From DATGZX01 sp035296965 (GTDB taxonomy: Bacteria > Planctomycetota > Planctomycetia > Gemmatales > Gemmataceae), in assembly GCA_035296965.1 (NCBI GenBank), contig DATGZX010000346.1, forward strand, positions 1 to 39,879: a DNA stretch of 39,879 nucleotides. Direction: 5' to 3'. The translations under genes and the position numbers were made by a program. Each line of letters opens with the position of its first letter. The stretch's first letter is position 1. Shown one piece after another: positions 22,989 to 31,494 of this stretch. The notes under the pieces were generated by a model. The model was not told where the DNA came from and made no database searches. It saw nothing but the letters and a program-made list of their open reading frames with translations.

Positions 22989-23858
22989 ATGTACAAGCTA
23001 CAGCGGCGCGCCCTGGTCATTGAAGATATTCTCAAGTGGGCCGATGCCTATCGCGAGAAGGCTGGCAAGTGGCCAATAAGGAATTCGGGTAGCATTCCGG
23101 GAGGCATCAGCGAGATCTGGGTGAGCATGGACGCAGCCCTGCGTGGCGACTTCGTTAGCTTCCTGACGGCAGTTCGTTGGCTCAGCTACCGTCCAAGGCC
23201 CGCGGCGCCAGATACATCCGCGATCTATCCCCGCTTACAATCTATGCAATCCTCCGACGCGCCGACGAATACCATAAACGGACGGGAAACTGGCCCAGCC
23301 GAAATTCCGGCCGCATCGCCGAATCCGGCGGCGACACGTGGCGAGCGGATGATTTTGCGCTACGGGCCGGCATCCGCAGCTTGCCATTGTGGCTGGCAAG
23401 GTTGCTTGCCGAGCGCCGCGACCTTCGTAGTCGGAAGGGCCTGCTTGGGCTGACCGAGCAACAAATCGTTGCATGTGCCGGTTCAAATCAGGAGCGACCG
23501 GGCGAGTGGCCGCCGGCAAAATCCGGTCCGATCGCAGAAGTGCCCGGCAAAACCTGGACCGCCGTGGATCTGGCGCTCAAGAATGGGCTGCGCGGATCGC
23601 CCTGCGGCACGTCGTTGGCGATCTTGCTGATCGAACTGGAAGGCGTACGAAACGTTTGGACCTGGGCGAGGATCTCGATCGGACAGGTTCCTTCCCTGGG
23701 TGGATGCGTTTCAGGAACGAACCGGCCATTGGCCACACTCTCATTCCAGCGCCATCCTTGACTCGCCAGGCGAGACCAGGATGGCGGTTGAACATGCGCT
23801 GAAAAAGGGCGCGCGGATGGCCGAATGTCGAAACCGGCACGGTCATCGACGCTCCTGA
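22989..23858 (+). pseudogene. Frameshifted gene for a planctomycete repeat protein (WP-SG-GxxW-DxAL repeats)
   Basis: Four copies of a roughly 65-residue repeat are readable, but in different frames. Copy 1 (from 22989): ILKWADAYREKAGKWPIRNSG...DAALRGD. Copy 2 (near 23240): RRADEYHKRTGNWPSRNSGRIAE...LARLLAERRDLR. Copy 3 (near 23460): ACAGSNQERPGEWPPAKSGPIAEVPGKTWTAVDLALKNGLRG. Copy 4 (near 23697): WVDAFQERTGHWPHSHSS...LDSPGETRMAVEHALKKG, ending at 23858. The frame changes near 23150-23180, where a TAG also interrupts, and again near 23650-23690. Repeats of this type occur in large arrays in planctomycete proteins; they look like small helical DNA- or protein-binding units, but their function is unknown to me. 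The gene appears dead. Confidence 0.75.
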
Positions 23859-24260
23859 GGAGAAATGAAGAGCGGTTGATGACACTCTACGCGAGGGAAG
23901 CAGGGGATTAGCAATCGTCGCTCAGTGTCTGTGAGAGTCTCGTTCAGGTGAGTGCTTGTTGTTTTCAACAGGAGCCGGTTCTTTCGATTCCCAAGCACTC
24001 CAGCACTCCATTGGGTAGCGTTTCTGGTTGCATTTGCATGAGAGTGTTGATCTATTGCCAAGCGGACATAAATTCAAAGGTAGTGGGGCTCGGCTCCATG
24101 CGATGCGACACGGAGTTTGCCTCCTGTCTCCTTCGCCCAAAAACCCACCTGGCTGCAGAAGTCGTGTTACGGCGAAACGAATGCGTTCCCTGAGCCCAAA
24201 AACTCCTGCTACCAATCAGTGCAATTGCGGTGGGATCAGCATCCCTGGGAATGTATTGCC
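23859..24260. other. Gap upstream of the KaiC-like fusion gene
   Basis: No gene is supported. The reading frame of the next gene is open back to 24117, but this part lacks family-like sequence. The region should hold the promoter of the 24261 gene; no clear boxes were found. Confidence 0.35.
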
Positions 24261-26354
24261 ATGAAGCTCTCGACTGGGATCAAGGAGTTGGATTGTCTTT
24301 TGGGTGGTAGCGGTTTCGTTGCTGGCTCAACTGTATTGATCAGAGGAGCACCCGGGACCGGAAAAACAACCCTGGCACTGCAGATCGCGGCCAATGTGCT
24401 TGCGAGCGGAAAGAAGGTCCTTTTCGCGTGCCTTGAAAACAACTCGCTGGCTGTGGTCAAGCAGATTCAGGATTGCTACGCCAAGCTGGCGCTCGAAAAG
24501 TACCTTCCGGCCGCTGGGGACAAAAACGCGAAGCTTATTGCTTTCACCTATTCCTACGACAGGACCCAGTCAGATGATCCTTCAAAGGTCCTTGACGATT
24601 TCTGGAATGGCATCTGGGAGCACGCGGCTGACTTCGTGATCCTCGATAGTCTTCCCGCATTTATCGATCTGGTCTCCGTACCCCACGAAGAGAAGACTGA
24701 ACATTGGAGTTCGGACCGTCAGCTCCTCGCGATGGCCAAAAGTTACCTCACTTGGCGCGAGAACACTGGTGGCGAAACCACGGCCCTGCTGATTAGCGAA
24801 GAAAAACCAGGCGGTTCCGACTTTTGGTCCGACAGCTTCCTGGTTGACACGGTTATCAGACTTTATGCAGAGGAAATAACTCCCGATCCTCTTTTTGACA
24901 ACGTGAAAGAAGAGATCTTGTACTGCAAAGTTCTAAAAGGACGAGGCCTGCCGATTCAACGCCGATCGTGCTGTTACGACTTCATGCCAGGCCGTGGTAT
25001 TCAGTTCTTCGACACGTACCCGGCAACCGGACTTCTGATTCTTTTTGCAGAAAACGCTCCTCAGCGCAACGCGATCAGCGGGCTGCGGACCATTGATGTT
25101 CCATCGTTCTATCCGGGCCTGGGGATCCATGAGTTCGACCGGGCTGGACTGCAGCGTATGTTCAGCATCCGTCGCAGGGCCAAAGACATTCCCTCTCGCA
25201 AGCCAATGGTTGTGTCAAGCGTAGACGAGTACTGGATCACTGTTTTACAGGAGGCAGGCTTATTGGCTGAAATCAGGCCTGACGAGCTCGTGGACTACGC
25301 AATGCAGTCTGGCCCGGCAAGCGCTGAAAACTTCATTGTCGAGTTAAGAGGCAAAGCGACACTTTTCAAGCCCGGAGCAAATTACATTGCCGTACCCTAC
25401 TTTATAAATGTCAGCATGCTTGTCTACCGAAAGGACCTGGTAAGCAAACCGCCGGACACCTGGGAAGAGCTCGAAATGCAGTGTGTGACTAAAAAGGAAG
25501 CTCGTAAAAAACCAGGACTCCTGATCGAAACGACGACGTACGATTCCTTGCTAGCAACTGTTCTCGAGCTGTGCTGGAGTCACGGAGCCGATTGGGGCAC
25601 GGCCAGGCGCGAAGACGGCTCCCTCGAGGTCACTTTTCGTACCGGGTGCTTCGAGGATATCGCTTTGGCCATCGAGCGGTTGCGGAAATGGATCCATGCA
25701 GAGCAAATCGTCTCCGTCAATTCTTCCGTGGATCCAAGAAACCACCCGGCTGCGGACTGGACATTTGCCAGGCACTGGTATTCGACGCTGGTGGACTTGT
25801 TCACTGCGACCGATGCGACAGGGCAGCCCCTGTGTAAAGGACTAAAACCAGATCAGGTGGGCGTGGCTCCGATTCCCGTGTCCCAGCTCTACAAAGAACG
25901 GGGCGGCAAGGGGCTATCTACATGGGGCGAATGGTACCTTGTGGAACAGGCGGGTACCGAGAACCATGCGCTTGCTGTTAACCTTGTCAACAACTTGACG
26001 ACTTCCGGCAAAGTAGTTGACCGTGCACTGACAGGAGCCGGCCTCCCGGCGGTGGAAAGTTTCTATACTGACTATCGCGATGCGCATTGTATTTACACCG
26101 ATAAGACGTTTCATGAAATGCGCACTCTTTTGTACAGCAACACTCGGACCCGCACCGCATTCTGCAGTTATCGCCACGTTGCCCGAATTCTTTACGGATG
26201 CATCCTTGCCGTGATGACGAATCCTCACGCCGACGTGCGACAGTTGCTGGCGAAGGCCTTCTCACGGATCGACGCTCGATGGAAAGAGAATCCGGCGCTC
26301 GTTGACCCTCTCCAGCAAATCCTTCATAAGCAATGGATCCCCGAACAACGGTAA
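24261..26354 (+). CDS. KaiC/RecA-like ATPase fused to an ABC-type solute-binding domain
   Basis: 697 residues from the ATG at 24261, where KaiC-like sequence begins (STGIKELDCLLGGSGFVAGSTVLIRG). Walker A is GAPGTGKT (29-36), Walker B FVILDS (125-130). The KaiC position that is usually LEE reads LEN (58-60). From about residue 310 to the end the protein resembles family 1 extracellular solute-binding proteins: IAVPYFINVSMLVYRKDLVSKPPDTWEEL (about 374-402, read in two parts) and GKGLSTWGEWYLVEQAGTENHALAVNLVNNL (about 549-579, also in two parts). These proteins normally bind sugars or peptides outside the cell for ABC import, but here no signal peptide exists, so the domain should act in the cytoplasm. 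A ligand-sensing ATPase switch is a reasonable inference. No transporter permease is nearby. Confidence 0.85.
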   Translation: MKLSTGIKELDCLLGGSGFVAGSTVLIRGAPGTGKTTLALQIAANVLASGKKVLFACLENNSLAVVKQIQDCYAKLALEKYLPAAGDKNAKLIAFTYSYDRTQSDDPSKVLDDFWNGIWEHAADFVILDSLPAFIDLVSVPHEEKTEHWSSDRQLLAMAKSYLTWRENTGGETTALLISEEKPGGSDFWSDSFLVDTVIRLYAEEITPDPLFDNVKEEILYCKVLKGRGLPIQRRSCCYDFMPGRGIQFFDTYPATGLLILFAENAPQRNAISGLRTIDVPSFYPGLGIHEFDRAGLQRMFSIRRRAKDIPSRKPMVVSSVDEYWITVLQEAGLLAEIRPDELVDYAMQSGPASAENFIVELRGKATLFKPGANYIAVPYFINVSMLVYRKDLVSKPPDTWEELEMQCVTKKEARKKPGLLIETTTYDSLLATVLELCWSHGADWGTARREDGSLEVTFRTGCFEDIALAIERLRKWIHAEQIVSVNSSVDPRNHPAADWTFARHWYSTLVDLFTATDATGQPLCKGLKPDQVGVAPIPVSQLYKERGGKGLSTWGEWYLVEQAGTENHALAVNLVNNLTTSGKVVDRALTGAGLPAVESFYTDYRDAHCIYTDKTFHEMRTLLYSNTRTRTAFCSYRHVARILYGCILAVMTNPHADVRQLLAKAFSRIDARWKENPALVDPLQQILHKQWIPEQR

Positions 26355-27589
26355 TAGCAAATGGCTGGCAGAGTCAGAATCGCCGGAAGCAGTTACCTCA
26401 GCTGCATCCCGGCTCTTATGGGAAGGGTCTGTGCGAAGAAAACCTTTGGATCGTCCAAATAGTGAAGATGGCAATGACCTGAATCATCCATTACTGAGTT
26501 CCCTTGCGGAGTTCGGACAGGTAGAAATTCATGTCGTGGTCTGGGAGTCGGGGAGGTCGCTCTGGAGGCGCACCACTCCCTTCGCGGCGGCGCATGGCCG
26601 CTTTGCGTCCCCCCCATCTGCGGAAGGGGCGATGATTACCACTCACATTGCAGTTGTCCAAAATGAGGCGCCCGGGGACTGATCACGCTCTGAGGTTGTG
26701 ATTTTATGGAGTATTGCCATCTTGGAAGCCAAAAAGCCGCCGTGTTTTCGAGTGGTTTTTCCACCAAGCGCTAAATAATCACAAACTCTCTGCGGTGACT
26801 CTCAGCGTCGATCGTAGATTCGGACTATACGGCGCAGTGTCAAGCTGCTTGGTTTGGGGGGCATTGGGGGGGCGTGATTGGCGATGCGGCGGCAATGCGG
26901 CGACAATCTGACAGCGATGTGGAATGGATCCGTCGCGTTGCCATCATTCGGCATTCCACGCGGCTCCGATGTCACGGCAACGTGACTGCATGCCAGCCAA
27001 CCAGGTTGAGGCACCTGGTTGCTTTGGCGGGCAGATCAGGTTCTAGTCTACTTTCGGCACGGGGCGTTGCGCCAAGTGCTGGCGGACTACCAAGGCCTTT
27101 CACATCCCTGAAACTCAGGCGAAAGAATACCTGCCCTTTTAGTTCTTGAGGATGCTTCTGCCGACACGGCGGCGGAGCACGGAACACAGGCCGTTTCAGT
27201 CAAAATGGGGCCGAGTTGGGTTGTGAAAAAGCGCCCAGAATCTAGACGGCGCCTCCAGATTTCCGATAGTCTGAGCCGGCCGATCGTGCATTCTCATTTC
27301 TCCGGACCAAACGTAAGTGATTGATTCGCTCCGAGTTAACCCATTGCGCCAGTTTCTGGCACTTTCGGCACCGATGTTGCTTCGGCTGCGATATCCGATT
27401 CGGACTCGTTCGTCCCGCCCAGGTTCGCAATCACGATTCCAAGGCTCCGTCGCCTGAAGCGAAATCAGCTCGTACCGCTTCAACGACACTCGGCCTCCCT
27501 TGGTTGGTGGCCCCTTGCCGAAAAAGAATCTTGAAAAACCATGTCGGGTGTTTTGGATTTTTCGGTACTTTATTTTGGGAGGATTGCGT
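26355..27589. other. 1.2-kb region without a convincing gene
   Basis: Frames up to about 130 codons exist on both strands, but none has domain-like sequence or a good ribosome site. It contains a G-rich run near 26860-26875, an 8-bp inverted pair TTGTGATT / AATCACAA at 26696 and 26777, and a promoter-like AT-rich stretch near 27540-27580 before the next gene. It may be decayed mobile DNA. Confidence 0.4.
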
Positions 27590-28276
27590 ATGCTTGTGCA
27601 AGTCCTGCCGGAGCAAGCACGGCGGGCAAATACTGACGAACTTCACACGATGCGGTCGCTTTACGAGCGGCTGCTTTCCAATCGTCGGCAGGCGCATCCC
27701 GAAGGCCGAGGCCTAAGCGCCCCGTATGTGCTCTACCAGCAACTGCCTGAGCAAGGACAGGCAGACGAGGCGCTTCTTTGGATGATCTACGAGGGACACA
27801 TCGAACATTGCCTGGCCGGTGCGCCCGGCCGGAACAGACCGCGCGCGGCAAATAGTCTGATTTTTCGCAAGACGAGCTGTTTCATTCTGACGCAACTTGG
27901 CACAGCGTTTCTGGACCACATTTTCACCGTAGACTTCCCATCAGATAGTGATGAAGCCTGCACGCGTCTTGGCGCCATGCTACGTTTGGGACGACTCACG
28001 CCGCATTACGATCTGGACAGGCGCGTACTTTCCTGGGGCGTTCATATATTGAAGCGCTTCCGAGTCCCTGCTGCCAATCAAGAACTTCTCCTGCGTGCCT
28101 TGCAAGAACTCTGCTGGCCTGAATGGTGTGATGATCCGCTGCTGGTCGCGCGCGGCAAGAATGCAAAGGTTCGCTTGCACGATACTATTAAGGATCTGAA
28201 CCGTTCCTTGGATCCGCCCCTCATTCGGTTTCACGGGGATGGAACTGGCCGGCGCGTTGGCTGGACGACTCATTAG
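27590..28276 (+). CDS. Hypothetical protein with winged-helix-like C-terminus, 228 aa
   Basis: GGGAGG precedes the ATG at 27590 by 8 bases, so the upstream in-frame start (27500) is rejected. The protein is soluble. A middle part (IFRKTSCFILTQLGTAFLDHIF) looks like a helix-turn-helix in a transcription regulator, and the end (ARGKNAKVRLHDTIKDLNRSLDPPLIRFHGDGTGRRVGW) looks like a winged-helix element with a basic hairpin. A DNA-binding role is therefore likely, but the family is not named. It stands alone between two gene-poor stretches, with a terminator-like hairpin only 390 bases beyond its stop. Confidence 0.65.
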   Translation: MLVQVLPEQARRANTDELHTMRSLYERLLSNRRQAHPEGRGLSAPYVLYQQLPEQGQADEALLWMIYEGHIEHCLAGAPGRNRPRAANSLIFRKTSCFILTQLGTAFLDHIFTVDFPSDSDEACTRLGAMLRLGRLTPHYDLDRRVLSWGVHILKRFRVPAANQELLLRALQELCWPEWCDDPLLVARGKNAKVRLHDTIKDLNRSLDPPLIRFHGDGTGRRVGWTTH

Positions 28277-28754
28277 ACTGCTCCCCCAGGTCTCCCCCAG
28301 CAAGGGGCTTGACCAAGTGTTGTAGGCTGTCGACAATAATCTCATTCAAGGGATTATGCTGGAAGTAGAGTTATGGAATTGGTTTCAACCAGAGCTTAGA
28401 CAGGCGAATTCTGGCATAGTTAGAAGGGGCAACCCTAGTACCCCTGGCAATAAGTAAGGCAAGCAATTCCTGTGCCGCCGCGTGGTGTGCATCGGACCTG
28501 GTGTTCGGAGTATCTAGCACGATTTGCGGCCAGAGCCACTAGGGTAATACTATTGGCTTTTCCTGGAGTGTCAATTCGGTACGATTTCACGTGGCTCTCT
28601 GGTCTTGCGGAGATGAAATGCGCCGGCGCGAGCGTTACCTTGGTTCAAACCAGGTCGCTATGCACGCATGACGATCCCAGGCGTCATTTTTTCTAAGCGC
28701 GTGAACCGATGCGTACTGCGAACCTGGTGATCTCGGTGGTTGGCAGGGGTTTCG
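28277..28754. other. Gap with short repeats and an orphan terminator
   Basis: Just after the preceding stop there is a 9-base direct repeat, CTCCCCCAG at 28281-28289 and 28292-28300. No protein gene is supported between 28301 and 28667. A clear terminator hairpin stands at 28668-28692, so the stretch may be transcribed, either as a long 3' end or as a small RNA. Confidence 0.4.
28668..28692 (+). terminator. Terminator-like hairpin with T6
   Basis: ATGACG, eight bases, CGTCAT followed by a run of six T (28687-28692). The stem is only 6 bp, so strength is moderate. It lies 390 bases after the nearest upstream plus-strand gene and about 60 bases before the DUF1573 gene, which it would insulate. 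Confidence 0.55.
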
Positions 28755-29246
28755 ATGAAAGCTGCACTACATGCCTTCTGGTGCTGGTTTAAATTGCCTG
28801 TTTTCTCGGCGGCACTTCTGGGCGGGCTACTTGTAATCGTGGGTATCGTTAAGTTTGGCTCCTTTGCAGCGTTCGAGGCCTATGTACGCGACTACCCTGT
28901 CGTGGTTCTGCCATCGGTTAACAGACTGGTCTCAATTCCTCTCTTCCAGGCGACCCCAGCACGCTTCCTCTTGACAAACTACACGCCTGGAGAAGTGACG
29001 GTTATTGGCGTAGAAACGAGCTGCGGCTGTTTGACGCCCAGGGGATTGCCTTTTAAACTCAACCCTGGTGAAAGCCGCGAATTGATCATCCATGTCAAAC
29101 CACGTCCGGCCGACGAGGGCAGAGAATTCCAGCACACTGCGACGGTCTACTTCGATGGCCATACCCGAGGCCTGACCTTGTACATAGTTGGATCAGTCGA
29201 AAAGCAGGAAAGGCAAGATGAGTCAGTGAATGCGCGCTCTTTCTAA
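28755..29246 (+). CDS. Membrane-anchored DUF1573 protein
   Basis: 163 residues. An N-terminal helix (LPVFSAALLGGLLVIVGIVKFG, about residues 14-35) is followed by an Ig-like DUF1573 domain (about 50-155): RFLLTNYTPGEVTVIGVETSCGCLTPRG...LNPGESRELIIHVKPR. The SCGCL motif with two cysteines is the family signature. The fold should face the periplasm. DUF1573 proteins are frequent in Bacteroidetes and Planctomycetes and their function is unclear. The ATG at 28755 is preferred over an upstream TTG; the ribosome site is weak (AGGGG). It opens the envelope cluster that includes a second DUF1573 domain at 31495. Confidence 0.82.
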   Translation: MKAALHAFWCWFKLPVFSAALLGGLLVIVGIVKFGSFAAFEAYVRDYPVVVLPSVNRLVSIPLFQATPARFLLTNYTPGEVTVIGVETSCGCLTPRGLPFKLNPGESRELIIHVKPRPADEGREFQHTATVYFDGHTRGLTLYIVGSVEKQERQDESVNARSF

Positions 29247-29295
29247 GTAACCACAACTGTTTCTGTCCACGAGTGTTCGTCAAAGGAGGAAGCAA

Positions 29296-29562
29296 ATGGG
29301 GCAGTCTTGTAATTGTCTTTCAAAGGTGGTTGCGACATTATCGATCATCCTCTTCGGATTAGGATTTTTCGCCGGAGAGCATAATCGTCTGCTCGCCGCC
29401 ACAGGCACCGTATGCACCCTTTGCGGAACTTGCAATTGTGACCCGGTCGATACTAAGGATGCATGCAAACTGAATGTCAGCGATCCCTGTGATGCTGCCG
29501 GCAACTGTAAGTGTCATACTACGACAGCAGACAGCGGTTGCCAATGTGAGACGACCCAGTGA
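29296..29562 (+). CDS. Exported cysteine-rich peptide, 88 aa
   Basis: A strong ribosome site (AAAGGAGGAAG) precedes the ATG. The N-terminus carries a hydrophobic export signal (VVATLSIILFGLGFFAG, about residues 11-27). The remaining 60 residues hold ten cysteines in paired motifs: VCTLCGTCNC, DAC, DPC, NCKC and GCQC. This could bind metal or form disulfide bonds outside the cytoplasm. No family is recognised; it might be a metallothionein-like or structural peptide. A decayed tandem copy lies 335 bases downstream (29898-30167), and a MauE-like protein, a family connected with disulfide chemistry, is encoded at 31495. Confidence 0.75.
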   Translation: MGQSCNCLSKVVATLSIILFGLGFFAGEHNRLLAATGTVCTLCGTCNCDPVDTKDACKLNVSDPCDAAGNCKCHTTTADSGCQCETTQ

Positions 29563-29897
29563 GGCTGTCTCGGATCGTAAGATCGCAGCCACTGGGCGCA
29601 ACACTTGCCAGAATCCAAGCAGCTGTGCGCCCAACGGTTGAATGTTTCATTGTGGGAGCTTGGGGCTTGAGTGTTCTTGAAAGCGTCAGCACGTTGCTGG
29701 CTACTGCACATGGCTCCGCATAACAGAGGCGGGCAATACACTTAGGTGATGAGTTGTTGGCGTAGTAATTAAGGTTCATTCGGTTGAAAGTGTAGCGTCG
29801 CTGGAAATGCAGCGGAGGTGCGCCGTGCACCTCTGAGGGTTGGCCTAGCTTCTTCAGACAGGAGCCATCTCCACGTTTCTGTGAAAAGGGGAAGCGC

Positions 29898-30167
29898 ATG
29901 AAACGGTCTTGTAATCGCTTCTCGAAGCTAGCCACGGCGTTATCTATCATTCTCATCGGGTTAGGCTGACTCGCTGGGGAGCACACTCCTCTGCTCGCCA
30001 GTAGTTCAACAGGTTCGGTGTGCATTCTATGCGCGACGTGTAGATGTACCCTAGATAACACAGGCGTTGCATGCGGAACTCCTTCCAGCGACCCCCGTCA
30101 TGTTGCCGGGCTCTGTTCGTGTTGCAGTACAACATCTGGCGGTTGCATATGTAACATGCCGCAGTGA
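29898..30167 (+). pseudogene. Second copy of the cysteine-rich peptide gene with in-frame TGA
   Basis: The frame reads MKRSCNRFSKLATALSIILIGLG, then TGA (29967-29969), then LAGEHTPLLASSSTGSVCILCATCRC and on to CSCC and GCICNMPQ, ending at 30167. It aligns along its whole length with the peptide at 29296, including ten cysteines after the signal. The TGA replaces a codon for phenylalanine in the first copy. Either the copy is dead or the TGA is read through; nothing in the sequence suggests a selenocysteine element. A fair ribosome site (AAAAGGGGAAG) remains in front. Confidence 0.75.
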
Positions 30168-30405
30168 TGCCTCCGCCGCTCGTAACTTTCCAAGAGCTGA
30201 CCGGGACACTCGCTAGAATGCCCCACAATGCGAGTATTGTGGCTGAGCATGTGTCTCTTGGGAAGTACGGGCTTGAGTGTCGTGCCACCTTTAGCACGTC
30301 AGCACATACTCAAGTCCCTCCCCACACTGCAGGCGGGCAATAGACACAGACAAAGAGCTTGTGCGCAGTGTCTTAAAGCGTAGACGCAACTTTGGAGTCA
30401 TGACC

Positions 30406-31371
30406 ATGTCTTATCCTTGCAAGTGTATCGCCACTCCGCCTTACTCCCTAATTGCCATGCTTCTGACCTTAATTGCCGGCCAGTTGCAGCAGTGCCAGGG
30501 ACAAGATGTAAAGGATCGCTACTATAAGGAGTATGGACCTGCAGCTGATAGAGTTGAGCACCTATATACTCATATGCAGCTTACTGAGACCCAGGTCGGC
30601 GATGCGCTTCGCTCAACTCCTGGAGGCAAGAGAGTCTTCCATTATGCTTCAAACGGAGACGCATTCCGCGTTGAAGGGCTACGATCGGATGCGAAGGAAA
30701 TCGCCTGGGCTTCTATCAATACATCGACCTGGAGATTCAGCGTACAAAGGAACGATGACAGCTCCACGTTCTTCCTGACAAAGGCCGGTGACGAAACTTA
30801 CGAGGGAAAGCTGGATAGGATGCGAACCGCAGGCGTAAGGTTGCCTTTTGCTGCCTACTGCATATTGAACGCCCGAATACGGGACTATCTCGGCAATTCG
30901 GATATTACCATCAAATCCGCCGAAGAGGTTAAGTCCCAAGGTGAAACGCTCGTTCGCCTCCACTATGAACGCTTTACCCCTAGCAAAATGCATGTCCCGG
31001 CCTGGTTTCTATTTGCTCCAGAGGATTCCTGGGTGGTTCGGGAGTATCAGTACGGAGGGGCACACGACCGTTGCGTGATTCAATATGGAGAGAAGGTGGA
31101 CGGAATACCAATAATACAAAAGGCTGAGTACTGGAGAGAGGGGGATGGTGGTCGACATCTTCCGGGGTCGATACTGACTGCAGAGGCATCCGACGTAAAA
31201 CTAGAGCCTGGCAAAGAGAGTGAATTCCGTCCAACAGCATTCGGGATTTCTGAGGCATCCTTAGCGGGTGGCCGGCGGTTCCCTTGGATGCTAACGCTTG
31301 GCATGGTCGGGCTGGCCTGCGCATTGGTTGCTGCCTATGTTGCTCGCCGTCGTAGGGCAGTCTCGGGTTAG
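30406..31371 (+). CDS. Exported protein with C-terminal membrane anchor, 321 aa
   Basis: GGAG lies 8 bases before the ATG at 30406. A signal peptide is present (core YSLIAMLLTLIAGQLQQCQG, cleavage near residue 30). The exported part looks like a planctomycete beta-rich periplasmic domain (KRVFHYASNGDAFRVEGL, TFFLTKAGDETYEGKLDRM, LVRLHYERFTPSK), in outline like lipoprotein-carrier (LolA/LolB) type folds. The end has a membrane helix (FPWMLTLGMVGLACALVAAYVARRRR) with a basic stop, so it is anchored with a short cytoplasmic tail. Function is unknown. It lies between the cysteine-rich peptide copies and MauE-DUF1573 in the same direction. Confidence 0.72.
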   Translation: MSYPCKCIATPPYSLIAMLLTLIAGQLQQCQGQDVKDRYYKEYGPAADRVEHLYTHMQLTETQVGDALRSTPGGKRVFHYASNGDAFRVEGLRSDAKEIAWASINTSTWRFSVQRNDDSSTFFLTKAGDETYEGKLDRMRTAGVRLPFAAYCILNARIRDYLGNSDITIKSAEEVKSQGETLVRLHYERFTPSKMHVPAWFLFAPEDSWVVREYQYGGAHDRCVIQYGEKVDGIPIIQKAEYWREGDGGRHLPGSILTAEASDVKLEPGKESEFRPTAFGISEASLAGGRRFPWMLTLGMVGLACALVAAYVARRRRAVSG

Positions 31372-31494
31372 ACCTTATGAGTCACGGAATCTGCTGTTAT
31401 GCGATGTGTCGCACATTGGGATTGGTGATCTGTGCAATGTCCTACGATTGCTCATCTGGGCAAAGGGTCTCTACTTTACGGGATCGTTTCTAGG

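Noticed and set aside
22460..23035. Open frame of 191 codons on the minus strand
   Set aside because: No domain-like pattern; composition rich in R, S and C. Kept as a gap, since a decayed gene cannot be excluded.
29967..29969. TGA in the second cysteine-rich peptide as a selenocysteine codon
   Set aside because: The aligned residue in the intact copy is phenylalanine, inside the hydrophobic export signal, and no SECIS-like stem was seen directly after it.
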